From contig UZAN01040156.1 of the NCBI GenBank assembly GCA_900618425.1, positions 21,315 through 41,946 of the forward strand: 20,632 nt of DNA. Reading direction: 5' to 3'. The translations under genes and the position numbers were made by a program. Below the pieces are notes generated by a model. That model did no database searches, had not been told where the DNA came from, and was given only the letters and a program-made list of their open reading frames with translations. This document shows, in pieces, positions 10,300 to 19,476 of this stretch; positions within the stretch are counted from its first letter, which is position 1; each line of letters starts with the position of its first letter. Source of the stretch: Echinostoma caproni (Eukaryota; Platyhelminthes; Trematoda; Plagiorchiida; Echinostomatidae).

Positions 10300-10881
10300 A
10301 TGCAATGTTTTCAGTTTCTAGTAACTTCAATTCGTCCGGTTTCACGGGTCTGGTGGGGTAACCGGACTAGCAATGCTGAGGTTAGGCGCAGAGTTTTGGG
10401 TACTCGTGGTCGTCCACTGGAGCAAGTGGTCCACCTCCATAGATTACGCTGGTTGGGTTGTGTTACGCATGTCACCAGAGAGGTTTTCACGGTGAGCGAT
10501 GTTTACCGAGGCAGGCAGTGGGTAGAATAAAGTCAGAGGTGGTCAAGCTAAGACCTGGCATGAGGGTGTGAAAACCCTAACCTGGAGACTAGGTTGNCGT
10601 GAAGCCCCCTGGCTGGGGACCCTGAGATGATGGTCACCGATGGTTAGAGACACTGAGCGATATGGCTGGGTGTCGCCAACAGTGGCGCTCGTGCATCCAC
10701 TTATTATTCTCCTAACAGCATTCTATATGAAGTCTCCATCTTCCGCTTGAATTTGCTTTCAATATTCCAATCTTTATTCAGCTGTTTTATCTAAACGGGG
10801 CACCAAAAGACGGCAACCCAAACCGGGACACGAAAGTACATGTTTATTGGTGGCAAAAACTGAACTGAACTGAACTGAACT
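10300..10881 (+). mobile_element. RTE-type LINE, 5'-truncated and frameshifted 3' end
   Basis: This is the C-terminal end of an endonuclease/reverse-transcriptase protein from a non-LTR retrotransposon, followed by its 3' UTR and tail. Three frames must be joined: 10300-10527 (motifs SRVWWGNRTSNAEVRRRVLG and LHRLRWLG), 10529 to about 10597 (GGQAKTWHEGVKTLTWRLG) and about 10598-10715 (GWGP, then RWLETLSDMAGCRQQWRSC and a final TAA). These are hallmark blocks of the RTE C-terminus as I know it from flatworms and other animals. In the third frame a TGA at 10623 stands where the family usually has Arg, consistent with CGA-to-TGA decay. The N at 10597 falls at the second frame change. The polymerase and endonuclease domains are missing. 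Positions 10716-10857 are 3' UTR, and the element ends in a pentamer tail. It is a dead copy. Confidence 0.85.
10858..10881 (+). repeat. (AACTG)n tail of the RTE copy
   Basis: Four perfect AACTG units plus AACT directly follow the LINE 3' UTR. RTE-clade elements commonly end in short tandem repeats rather than poly-A, and the position fits that role. Confidence 0.85.
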
Positions 10882-12060
10882 TCTATTCGGAGCGTTTTGA
10901 ATTAGCTGTTTTACGCTCTTGACAATCCCGTTTATCAATCGTATCGAGTGCACATTTACTACATCTCCGGTTAGTCTCTGTCTTTTGCCTTCTTAGTTGC
11001 CTTTCCTCTAATCCCGTGCAATATCTTCAAGTCGTGTTCAGATGAAATGGTAGGCAATTTTATAAGCCATATTTTTAAAATTCGTTTCGTCTAGTGAATG
11101 GATTTCTTCCGGTCAACCCCGAATTTTTTTATGGTTCGTAATTATAAACACTCTCAGGATCTGAGAAGCAATCCACTCAGAAAAATAGGCAGGCGCTCCA
11201 TAAACTGAAAAGAACAATTTTGAGGCTGAGAATTTCGTTCTTTTACCAGAATTTTAAATTAACCAGACAAAACGAAATATAATATTTTCTGTTCACACAG
11301 TAACCATTTTACTTCCGTGTTCAACTTAGCAACATCGATGGGACGGGTGCGAAGTTGGAGGCCCACAATGTGATCGGGGGCGATAGCATTTCATGGACTA
11401 CATTTCAGCCGCCAACGGTGAACAAATGTTTACCCTTAGTGAACTTGTTTATTTCCGTTGCAGTTCTGTGTTCTGTGTTCCAAGTATTTCAGTTCTGATG
11501 GGATTTACCTATGAATGAGTTATCTCTGTCCTGCGGGGAATTGCTCCAATGACTTCAACTTATTTTTATCTGTGCTTTTCTCAGATGAAGATTACGTCAA
11601 CCAGCTGGAATGCTGATTTCATCTAACGCAATACCCGTTTGACTGGACGCCTCTGGACGCCTACAAGATCAGTGTGCCGCTTATTGGCTGGATAATATAA
11701 ATATCACGTGATCGTTATTCAATATCCACCTTTCAGTCTATGGTGAAAGTGACTGATCGAAAATAAAATACTCGACGGTAATTTTTTGTGAGTATTTCAT
11801 TATACGGACAGTTATGCCAACAAATGCCTTCAAAAACAATTCAGGTTCAGTAGACAATGAATACAAAACTCTCCTTGGAAACCTGAACGATATCCAAGAA
11901 TTAAAACAAACGAACAAACAATGGAACAACATAATGTTATGCATAGTTTTTTGAGTTTAGTTACACTTCTCGACTATCATGTGATAGGGATAGAGAATTT
12001 GATTCGATTAGACGGTGTATGTGTAATACGTAAAGACATGAATTGAAAAGCGGGGAAGCA
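10882..12060. other. Non-coding stretch, no gene recognised
   Basis: AT-rich spacer. No open frame, repeat or RNA gene that I can support. Confidence 0.5.
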
Positions 12061-12135
12061 CCTGGATAGCTGTTTCAACCTGGTTGGGTGTGATGCCCGT
12101 GACAAGCTTGCAACCAGGGGTTGTGCTATATTGTG
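12060..12135 (-). mobile_element. tRNA-derived SINE-like repeat, copy 1 (degenerate)
   Basis: The block ACAAGCTTGCA, eight bases, then TTGTGCTATA (12102-12130) occurs with identical spacing at 13228-13256, so the two loci share a repeat. Read on the minus strand, TAGCACAACCCC (12128 to 12117) corresponds to the A box of copy 2, and GGTTGAAACAG (12080 to 12070) stands where its B box would be but is badly decayed. Similarity seems to continue weakly to about 12165. Immediately downstream, at 12222-12234 on the plus strand, AGTTCGACTCC is a good B-box match of its own, without a clear A box at the right distance. Confidence 0.45.
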
Positions 12136-12261
12136 TATGAGGAAAGTGAAAACCGGTTTCATCGCCTGTCCGATGCTCGAGTGTGTAGTGTGTAGTCTGA
12201 TTGCGTTCTACCTGTGACTCCTCGAGTTCGACTCCGTAGTCGGGTCGATGGGTCCACACTG

Positions 12262-13190
12262 CTGGTAAGACCCAATCAGGTGGAAACAGCTGCCCAGTGA
12301 TTCCTGGTCTTCCAGTTCGCGTTTCATTTGTTCTTTACACGCAAAAATTCGCTGTAAAATAAATATCTCACCGTTTTGAACACCCAGCCAAGTTGAATAG
12401 TGGGGTGTTTAGTACTATCAACAGTTCGTTCATTTTACACTGCGCGGTTAACTTCGTCGAGCAGTTTCCACTCATCTACTGCTTTGTTCGCATTCCCGGC
12501 CACAGCGGAACCAATCGTAATTCGCTAACATAATCATCTCTTATGCTCTCTCTCTCGCTCTCAAAAACAACTCGTAATAACACTCGACACTGTAATTCCC
12601 CCAGTCGCCTCTAATGACCCGAACCACTACGCATTTGTGAGGACCGAAGCTGGAATGTTGATTATTTCTTATCTTGTCTTTATCTTCATTGCACCTCCCA
12701 TTTTTGTGATATCAATGTAAACGAGCTTGTTTGCTGCCATGTTTTTCTTAAATGTAACTGAAGGTTACCAAAAGTTGAACGAGTCACGTTCTCATTCAAA
12801 ACCAGAGAAAGCTGATAACATTGCCCGACTAGACAAAGTCTCTCGTCAAGCAGAGTTGCAGATTGTTTCACGAAAAGAGTTCCATAACGATCTGTGCACG
12901 AGGACAGTTCCAAACAAACAAACAAATCACGATTGAAATCACTCATCTCAACTGTTAATTGTTGATCATGCGTGATCCCTCCACCCTCTATCCCGCTCCC
13001 CCAGAACTATATTCTATGGTGAAAACATAAAATAGTTTATTCCTCAATCTCGCATTGATATTCAGTGCCATATCTGAATACCATAATACCATTACTAGTT
13101 TTCGGCCACGGTGCAACTGCATCAGGAACGATGGTCTCGGAATGCTTCGGGTCGAACCTTTACTCCCGGGGGTGGGGGGGGCCGAGGGAG
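12262..13190. other. Non-coding stretch, no gene recognised
   Basis: No supported gene. It contains a CT-rich tract near 12540-12560. Overlapping 69- and 86-codon frames on opposite strands near 12686-12946 have no recognisable features. Confidence 0.5.
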
Positions 13191-13261
13191 GGGCAAGTAT
13201 CGATTCGAACTAGGTTAGACATTTACTACAAGCTTGCAGATACCCGTTGTGCTATACCGTA
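13165..13261 (-). mobile_element. tRNA-derived SINE-like repeat, copy 2
   Basis: On the minus strand, TAGCACAACGGG (13254 to 13243) fits the polymerase III A box at 11 of 12 positions and AGTTCGAATCG (13211 to 13201) fits the B box at 9 of 11. The starts are 43 bp apart, the spacing found in tRNA genes. The sequence before the A box does not pair with the sequence after the B box, so it is not a working tRNA. A C-rich body follows on the minus strand (13193 to 13165), also visible as a plus-strand G-quadruplex-prone tract. Together with copy 1 this supports a tRNA-derived SINE family. The 3' end and any target-site duplication could not be located. Confidence 0.5.
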
Positions 13262-13340
13262 CTTGGGAAGAAAAGAAAACATTATGCCTTTGAGATCTCG
13301 GCTCAGATTTTCTTTCCATTTCAATTTAGTTCCTTTTTAT

Positions 13341-13468
13341 TGAACATACATAGTTTGAAACACTGGGTCCCCTTTATCCATCGTATCAAGATCGATTGAG
13401 AAGATTAAACGAAATGTTAACATCTCGCGACATATGTCTTCTTTCGATCTTGATATGAACATACATAG
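13341..13468. repeat. 13-bp direct repeats flanking a 102-bp hairpin-bearing insert
   Basis: TGAACATACATAG occurs at 13341-13353 and again at 13456-13468. The 102 bp between them contain a perfect 12-bp inverted repeat (TATCAAGATCGA at 13384-13395 and its complement at 13444-13455), whose second arm abuts the second direct repeat exactly. This looks like a small insertion with a target-site duplication, or a local duplication. The insert was not recognised. Confidence 0.4.
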
Positions 13469-14207
13469 ATAAATTTTTCAGGAACGGGGAAGCGACCAAT
13501 CAAAGGGCCGCCATTCAACGCACATGGAGGAAAGTCAGGCGGTGTTAGTGATAATTTAGTGACGCTACCACCGGGCCACCACCGTCCGCTACATTCAGCA
13601 AAACATCATTATATAGTTCACCTCACATTATTGATGATAACCAACAATTGATAGAGAGGCTTTTGGATCATACATAAGAGAAGATTCCACGTTTAATATG
13701 CTATACTAAATTTCTTATGTGTTTTAAAGCAGCGAACATTAATTTGCGGAACACACTTCATAACAAAACTAAAATCCGTTCACATATATACCAGACAAGC
13801 TGCGTGCATCAGAAGTATATTGCTCACTCAGTCAGTGCTCGAAACTCACTCACCACTTTTGTGTTAGCCTTGGAAATTCCGCACAAATGTTAGAACCAAA
13901 AATACCACAGAGATATCCTACCGTAGGCGTAAAAATGAACATTGCTCAAGTATGGATTCAGCTGATCAAAGTTCTTGTGTAACGATGATCGATCAACTGA
14001 TTGCTTATCGATTGAGCATTGAGTGTATCAAATTCAATCAAACGAGCACGTGATAACCCGGCTATTGATTAGGAGAAACACAGATTCTACTTTTTATGTA
14101 TAATATCAACTGGTTTCGTCAATGATGAACGACAAAATACAATTTTTCTGCTCATTTTTATGTCATATTTTCTCCCTTCTTTGTATGGTGATGTTAGAAC
14201 AAACCGA
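13469..14207. other. Non-coding stretch, no gene recognised
   Basis: AT-rich spacer without a supported gene, repeat or RNA. Confidence 0.5.
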
Positions 14208-14282
14208 ATGTAACCCATTTCGAACCCGGACCGAAAGCCAGAACCATACATTTCTAATTTGCGGATGGCTAATATGGGACAA
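14208..14282 (-). repeat. Diverged dispersed repeat, copy 2
   Basis: Partner of 6384-6464, in the same orientation, with the same ordered blocks from ATGTAACC to TAT-GGACAA over 69 bp. Weak similarity may continue on both sides. Confidence 0.4.
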
Positions 14283-14761
14283 AATGCATTCAGTTCACTT
14301 CCCTTCAAACTGACGAAGGATTGTATGCAATTCAGTTCAATGAATTTGGTGAAAATCTAGAAAACGAATGTTCTGCAACAGAGTTGGCAATAGAACTGTG
14401 GGTTGTTTTTGACACGAAACTGTTGCACGGTCGTTGGGGTCGCTAATTCGAAAACGGGACCGGATACATTGACTTCTAACCACGTACGAACAATATTGTT
14501 AAGCAGAATTCGATCAAGCAAAGGTAGCTAGAAAATTTCAAAAGATCCAAGCTGTCAAACGAATGGGAATGAAGTATGCAGAAAAGTCAGTGAGATGACT
14601 AAGAAATCAATCCCGCGTGCCACATTTAACCAAACAACGAGCTTTTAAAAATTGTAGACGAATATAGAAAGGAATATTACCGATTCTCGTTGTGAATTAT
14701 CAATGATGGAAGGTCGGAAACAATAATTCGAGGGTTCTTGTTGGGGAAAATTAAACACGTA

Positions 14762-15001
14762 TTAGCCTGACGGATTGGCGGAAATTAAGCTTGATTTCGG
14801 TCCTTTCGGTGGTGGTTTTGCCATGGTTTGAAACACTGAGTGAGTGGAGCGCAACTCACTGCTGGTGCATTCCGAAATAGTTACCAACTCGTACATCCGA
14901 CAATTTTTCAAAGAGATTTCCTTTTTCATACAATTGAAGAAGAATTTCTGCTGAGTTGCATAACCACCCAGCACGATAACCCCACCGTGTTTGAATATCA
15001 A
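14762..15001 (-). CDS. Possible exon, function unknown (weak)
   Basis: A minus-strand frame is open for 79 codons and ends in TAA at the low-coordinate side. It has no ATG near its beginning, so it would have to be a 3'-terminal exon. The translation begins with a Gly-rich hydrophobic run (HGGVIVLGGY) and ends in a Pro/Lys/Ser-rich tail (AKPPPKGPKSSL). No convincing polypyrimidine acceptor stands at the upstream edge; a weak CAG occurs within it. I recognise no domain. It is listed because the composition looks more protein-like than most open frames here, but chance is the simpler explanation. Confidence 0.15.
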   Translation of the reverse strand: MIFKHGGVIVLGGYATQQKFFFNCMKKEISLKNCRMYELVTISECTSSELRSTHSVFQTMAKPPPKGPKSSLISANPSG

Positions 15002-15489
15002 GATATTTGTTTGTTTGGCTCACTTATGGTTCCTGTTTGATTAACAAGGGGTGTAATCGAAGCATTGCAAATCCTTCCAGCAAAAAATCAAACTTGTTGA
15101 GCCAGAGTTCAAATCCATATGCGTAATCCGATCTAGTACTGACGCAAGTAAAAGTCCTTAATCCTCCTGTGAAGCATTCCCCGTAGAATGGACTCGCAGA
15201 TTACCTTATGACTATCAATCACAGAATCGAAGCAAGTTTGATCAGTGATAATAGGAGAAAAAAATGTTTGCTGAAACAATGGTTTCACTCTGTAAACAAT
15301 TTCAAGAAACTGACCTTAAATCACATCCGTAATCAGGTGCTATTCTTTTCGTCCCACCCAACCCCGTACCAGTAGATACTCATCGGGCAGCGGGAATCGA
15401 TCACCGGATTTTTCCCTACTAAAACTGTGGGATAAAGCCCAAAAATGTGGTAACGAATTCATTGTGGTAAACTAGAATAAATAGAGCGT
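15002..15489. other. Non-coding stretch, no gene recognised
   Basis: AT-rich spacer with no supported feature. Confidence 0.5.
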
Positions 15490-15678
15490 AAGATTTCCGG
15501 GGCAGTTCAGGCGGGGTTGAAATGCCCTGGGAACTATCCCTTCTCCCAGGAACAGTTACGCGATCGAGTCATATGTGGACTGGAGCGACCAATGGACAAT
15601 AGGTTTTCCGCAGAACAGATTATAGAAATTCTAGTACGGGTAGTGCCCACCGAACACGAAATACGAATCACTGATTAG
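15490..15678 (+). mobile_element. Possible LTR-retrotransposon gag fragment
   Basis: A 62-codon plus-strand frame with no start codon, ending in TAG at 15676, contains the block QLRDRVICGLERPMDNRFSA. It resembles the [AE]xLRDRxVCGL motif often seen in the capsid-like N-terminal region of Ty3/Gypsy gag proteins in animals. The Cys-rich lead-in (LKCPGNYPFS) sits where those proteins usually have a short Cys/Phe-containing segment. No zinc knuckle, protease, reverse transcriptase or LTR is seen nearby. The match is to one motif by eye, so the call is tentative. If correct, it is a small dead fragment. Confidence 0.35.
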
Positions 15679-16860
15679 CAATCACGGACGAGGCGTAAAC
15701 ACTGGACCACACTGGCACCTGCACGCAATATCCCACGTAACCGAGTCACGAGGAAAAGGCCACAGGAGTAGTAGTTCGTTTATTGCAAGAAATCTGGGGG
15801 ATTAAGTGGTTTGTACAAAACAAGCCCATGGGTCTTCCACTCCTCTGCCAATCCGGTTCTTGTATTTCTGCCGTTGTTCAGCTTCTTTCTGGGCTGCACG
15901 GTTTCTGATTGGATGGTACAATCAACCTATGGTATGTTGTCCAGAAGCTGCAACATTCACGCGCTTTGCTGACGTCACCCGTGAAGCTCGATTGATCACA
16001 GTTGTCCAAAAGATGTAACGTGTCGCTCTGTGGTATGCGTTATCTCGCAGGCTAGGATCACCGCACAGATTCCCAATGAATCTAAAACGATGGAGAATCC
16101 AGTGAGAAAAAATTCAAAGGAGAAATGAGGCATGAACACGACAGACCTACATTGAACGTGGAATCGCTTAGGGATGATGGAATTTGACCACGCAGTAAGC
16201 CGTCACATTCGAACCAGATTGTGATTTACGTTGTGGGTCGGTTGTTTGGACCAAATTTTTGACGATTCATTTTATCAACATTGAATTTCAGCCGATTCTA
16301 TAACACAGTAAAACCCAAACGCAAAATATTAGAGTCTAATGAGTTTATACTTTGTGGAAGGAAGTAATATGCGCAACTTACAGCTCGGTAAGCTCCCCAA
16401 AAAATAGGTTAGTTTTCAAATAAAACGTAGCTCTATTCCCCTCACCCAGGTAGCAAGCTTTATTTCTCGGGGGTATTCTCCAGGTATAAGAACCAAATGA
16501 CTATGTCGCGGTATCTATCTCACACATAGACACCGAAAAGAATGTGTTTCAATGGAACTTCTGAATCGCGTTGACCAAAGTGACAGATCGAGTCACGTTT
16601 GAACACTTTTCGTTCGGCATGTGGGTACCTGCTTACACAAACCACAGGTATTCCGTTTACTCGAAAAAGAGCGGTGGAGGAGTGAAATTCGAGGACAGAT
16701 GGAATGGCGTTGTGTACAGCGCGAAGGAAGTGTGAACTGAAAATCTAGATAGCACTGTCCAAGTGTTTCGTCTGAATTCTGTCTCATCAGTACAGTGCAT
16801 CAACTGGTCGACCCAACTAATGATTCCACTTGTCTTCATCAGTGACAGCAGATGAAATGT
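15679..16860. other. Non-coding stretch, no gene recognised
   Basis: No supported gene. A 70-codon plus-strand frame (15806-16018) is rich in aromatic residues and Cys, and its DNA has the look of an interspersed repeat, but I cannot name one. Positions 16593-16839 hold only overlapping short frames. Confidence 0.45.
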
Positions 16861-16892
16861 TTCAGTTCAGCTCAGTTCAGTTCAGTTCAGTT
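16861..16892 (-). repeat. (CTGAA)n tail, reverse orientation
   Basis: Six TTCAG units on the plus strand (one changed to CTCAG) plus TT. On the minus strand this is the same AACTG/CTGAA pentamer that ends the RTE copy, here at the 3' side of the second LINE. Confidence 0.85.
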
Positions 16893-17366
16893 TTCTCAGA
16901 ACGAAATTCGACTTTTGCCAATCGGGCGTCCAGTTCGTTGTGTTGTGGGCGAATGGGCTGTGTTTCTAACATTGCGTATTACATTAGACGATGGGTTCCT
17001 TCCTGACCAAACCAGTTTCCAATTGTGTAGGTCTTCACAACCGATGATGTAAAACAAGTAGGAAAAGTTGTCTTCTTGCCTGTTTGGTAAGAGACCTACA
17101 TTTACGGCGTTACATTGATGCTTATACACCGTATAAACTACTTAGGGTATCCCCACCCCCGGGATTGCATCTTCTTGTGCCCGTCGATGCCAGAGGAATT
17201 TCTCTCTGTCTTGGACACTAGCCTCCTGGAACTGCTCGGCCCAACATGAATCTAGTGGCCCCTTAAAAGTGTTGGCACTTGTGCAATTTACTACTTCGGG
17301 TAACCTGTTCCATATAGGTATGATCCTGTGTCTGACAAGTTGCCATGTGAGATCTGCTTTATTCGG
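16861..17366 (-). mobile_element. CR1/Jockey-like LINE, 3' end, degenerate
   Basis: On the minus strand, 17366-17142 is an open stretch of 74 codons plus TAA encoding the extreme C-terminus of a non-LTR reverse transcriptase. The block LVRHRIIPIWNRLPEVVN, followed by a Thr-Phe-Lys and a Leu-Asp...Trp, is the classic [FR]xxRxIxxWNxLPxxVV...TFKxxLDxxW terminal signature. The frame has no ATG and is closed upstream by a TAA at 17367-17369. Likely homology continues out of frame a little further upstream. The sequence from 17141 down to 16893 is taken as 3' UTR, and a pentamer repeat at 16892-16861 as the tail. Endonuclease and polymerase domains are absent. This clade differs from the RTE copy at 10300-10881 and points the other way. 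Confidence 0.7.
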
Positions 17367-17369
17367 TTA

Positions 17370-19242
17370 AACGAGGTTCAGATGGATCACGATTTATTTT
17401 TATCGAGATATTCTTAAATTTTCTGACTCATGCGATGCCTTTTCAATATGGCGATTCCGCAATCCTCTCGTCGTTTTGTTCTGCTAAACTAAAAACATCA
17501 AAACAACATTTGAAGAATTGACACTGGCCGAATTTCGTGAGTAATAATAAAAGTTATAATAATCATAGAAAATAAGGATATAAATATTTTTCATATGAAG
17601 ACATCATTGAAAAGAATAGCAATACTAATACTCCATTTTAGATAATAAAAGACGAAACTTGTGATCCATAACAGTTGGTTAGTTCGTGGTCAAACCGATC
17701 GAAAATTCTCCTAGCCTTTTCTGTGATTACAACAATAAATCCTTCAATCCACAGTCAGATGTTTTATTTATTTTTGAATACCGTCAGAATCCACCAACCG
17801 CCTCTTCATATGCACACCAACCATACTACTACTCTTAAATCTGAGTAGTATCACAGTGCAGAAGTAGTGGTATATAAAAAATGCTAGAATATCAACCCAA
17901 TCACCTTATTCAATTCATCCTGTATTCGTGGACCGTAGACATGATCACTGTTTTACGAAACACTTCAGGATTTGTTCCACAATCGTGGTAGCTCGTCTTA
18001 ACAAAGTGCTGCTTTTATCGAATTCCGGAACAAGCGAACATTGGAATCGATTAACTCTGTGCAGCAATCCATTAGCCGTGATCCGTATTCCTTCGCAGAA
18101 TAACGACGATTTTAAGCTGTGATCAGGCAACTTGCTGCTCGGGTCACGTTAGTCACACTGGTGACCCAGGTGTCATCATGTACTTATCAAATGCAAAAAA
18201 CAACTGGTCCACACAATGCGGCTCTGGCACCCTGCATCTGATTCCTCTGAGTTCAGTGAGGGCCTCCGTCACTGTACTGTGCGTGCGCGCGCGCTCAGGG
18301 CACTCACACCGTTTATGGTGCTCCGGTGCCCGATTCGGTGACAGTAATAAGTCTAAGTTTATACGCACACACCTGTGTATGTGCGTGGGTGGGTGGGGGG
18401 ATGGTAACTGATTATCGCTGCCCACATGCGAATAAATGCTGCAGCCATAACTAATTCAAATAAAAAATGATGACAAATCTCGAATCCGACTGAGATCATA
18501 GCCTAATAAATTGAAAACGTATTCGCTGAACCGGGACACAGTATGTGTCAATACTATCGCTTGTACCATGTTTCCTCTTTCATATCACAATACCAAATAG
18601 GTGAATTCCACTTCGCCTGTTCGCCGAGCCTGGGAATTTGTTTGCAAACATTTCATCACCAGCCGAAGTGACGTCATCAATGCTTGTGAAATGGCAGTGT
18701 TCTGCTTTTACTAGTTCGTTTATATATGAGTTCTTCTCTACCGACCATTTTTGTCTCTTGTTCTCACTGGGTTCGACTCGGTTTGCCGTTGAACTGGTGC
18801 TCTGGGGGTGAGAGCGGGAGGAGTTTCTCCTTTCATCCTGATTGCGGTTTTGTTCCGTTCCCAGGTCACAGCTGGACCATTTTGTTGCGTCGTTTGATCC
18901 TTCAGTTGTTTTAGCGTGTGCACGTGATCCAGTTTGATGTGCCTGTCTATTGAATTGGTTGAAGAGTTCCAAGCTCCGAGAAATTCTCTGGCCTGTTTTG
19001 ACCGAACTTGGCCGATAATTTTCACCAAACAGGTGTGCAAATAACAGATCAAGTGACTACGACCAGAGGGTCGGTGACAGAATTTCGGACCGGCAGGTCT
19101 GTATCAAGAAGCTCATCGGATAAATGGATTCGCGAGACGAGAAGAAAGTCACTGATGTTGTTTGCCCCATTGGGAACCCGTATCTTGATATGGATGAATC
19201 CCGAGATATCGATACTCAGCATCACGCAGCGTTTCTTTTCAG
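17370..19242. other. Non-coding stretch, possible decayed repeats
   Basis: No supported gene. Positions 18240-18420 contain Z-DNA-prone and near-palindromic sequence. Positions 18726-18972 are richer in GC and open in several frames at once (up to 130 codons on the minus strand, Ser/Asn/Arg-rich), without a recognisable domain. If the exon at 19243 is real, this is the 3' part of its upstream intron. Confidence 0.45.
18278..18294. other. Alternating purine-pyrimidine (Z-DNA-prone) tract
   Basis: Seventeen bases of strict TG/CG alternation, mostly GC. A near-palindrome with 9 of 12 possible pairs (18363-18386) and a G-rich run (18386-18400) follow within 120 bp. Confidence 0.7.
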
Positions 19243-19476
19243 ACGGATGTTGTGTTGCTGAATAATTTAATTCCTTATGTGTCATTGATGACATCATACA
19301 TACGACGTTTCCATTCATTGCAAAATGGCTCAATGATCTCTCCGTCCAACCGACGAGGAAGGTCGATCATCCACCACACACTATTTGATAACGACAGTGA
19401 AAATGGGGACTGGAGAGATAGCGGTTCTTTTGCCAAGTATACCGATCACTCGGGTGATTGTGGAAGCCTAATCTAG
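19243..19476 (+). CDS. Candidate terminal exon of an unidentified, possibly membrane protein
   Basis: The sequence up to 19242 is a good splice acceptor (GTTTCTTTTCAG). From 19243 only one phase stays open, for 77 codons to TAG at 19474-19476. The other two close within about ten codons. The product starts with a hydrophobic run of about 17 residues (VVLLNNLIPYVSLMTSYI), then a basic IRRF, then a hydrophilic tail rich in Ser, Asp, Asn and Gly. It ends in Gly-Ser-Leu-Ile, which fits the class I PDZ-ligand pattern Ser/Thr-x-hydrophobic. A final membrane helix followed by a cytoplasmic tail would look like this, but that is inference and I recognise no family. No upstream exon or poly-A signal could be placed with confidence. 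Confidence 0.35.
   Translation, partial: TDVVLLNNLIPYVSLMTSYIRRFHSLQNGSMISPSNRRGRSIIHHTLFDNDSENGDWRDSGSFAKYTDHSGDCGSLI

Noticed and set aside
16896..17129. 77-codon minus-strand frame next to the second LINE
   Set aside because: It lies downstream of the LINE stop codon, in what is most simply the 3' UTR before the pentamer tail.
18580..18972. 130-codon Ser/Asn/Arg-rich minus-strand frame
   Set aside because: The same DNA is open in a second minus frame and partly on the plus strand, so the openness reflects composition. No domain was recognised. A possible donor (AGTGAGA) on the minus strand and a possible acceptor near 18853 on the plus strand contradict each other in orientation.
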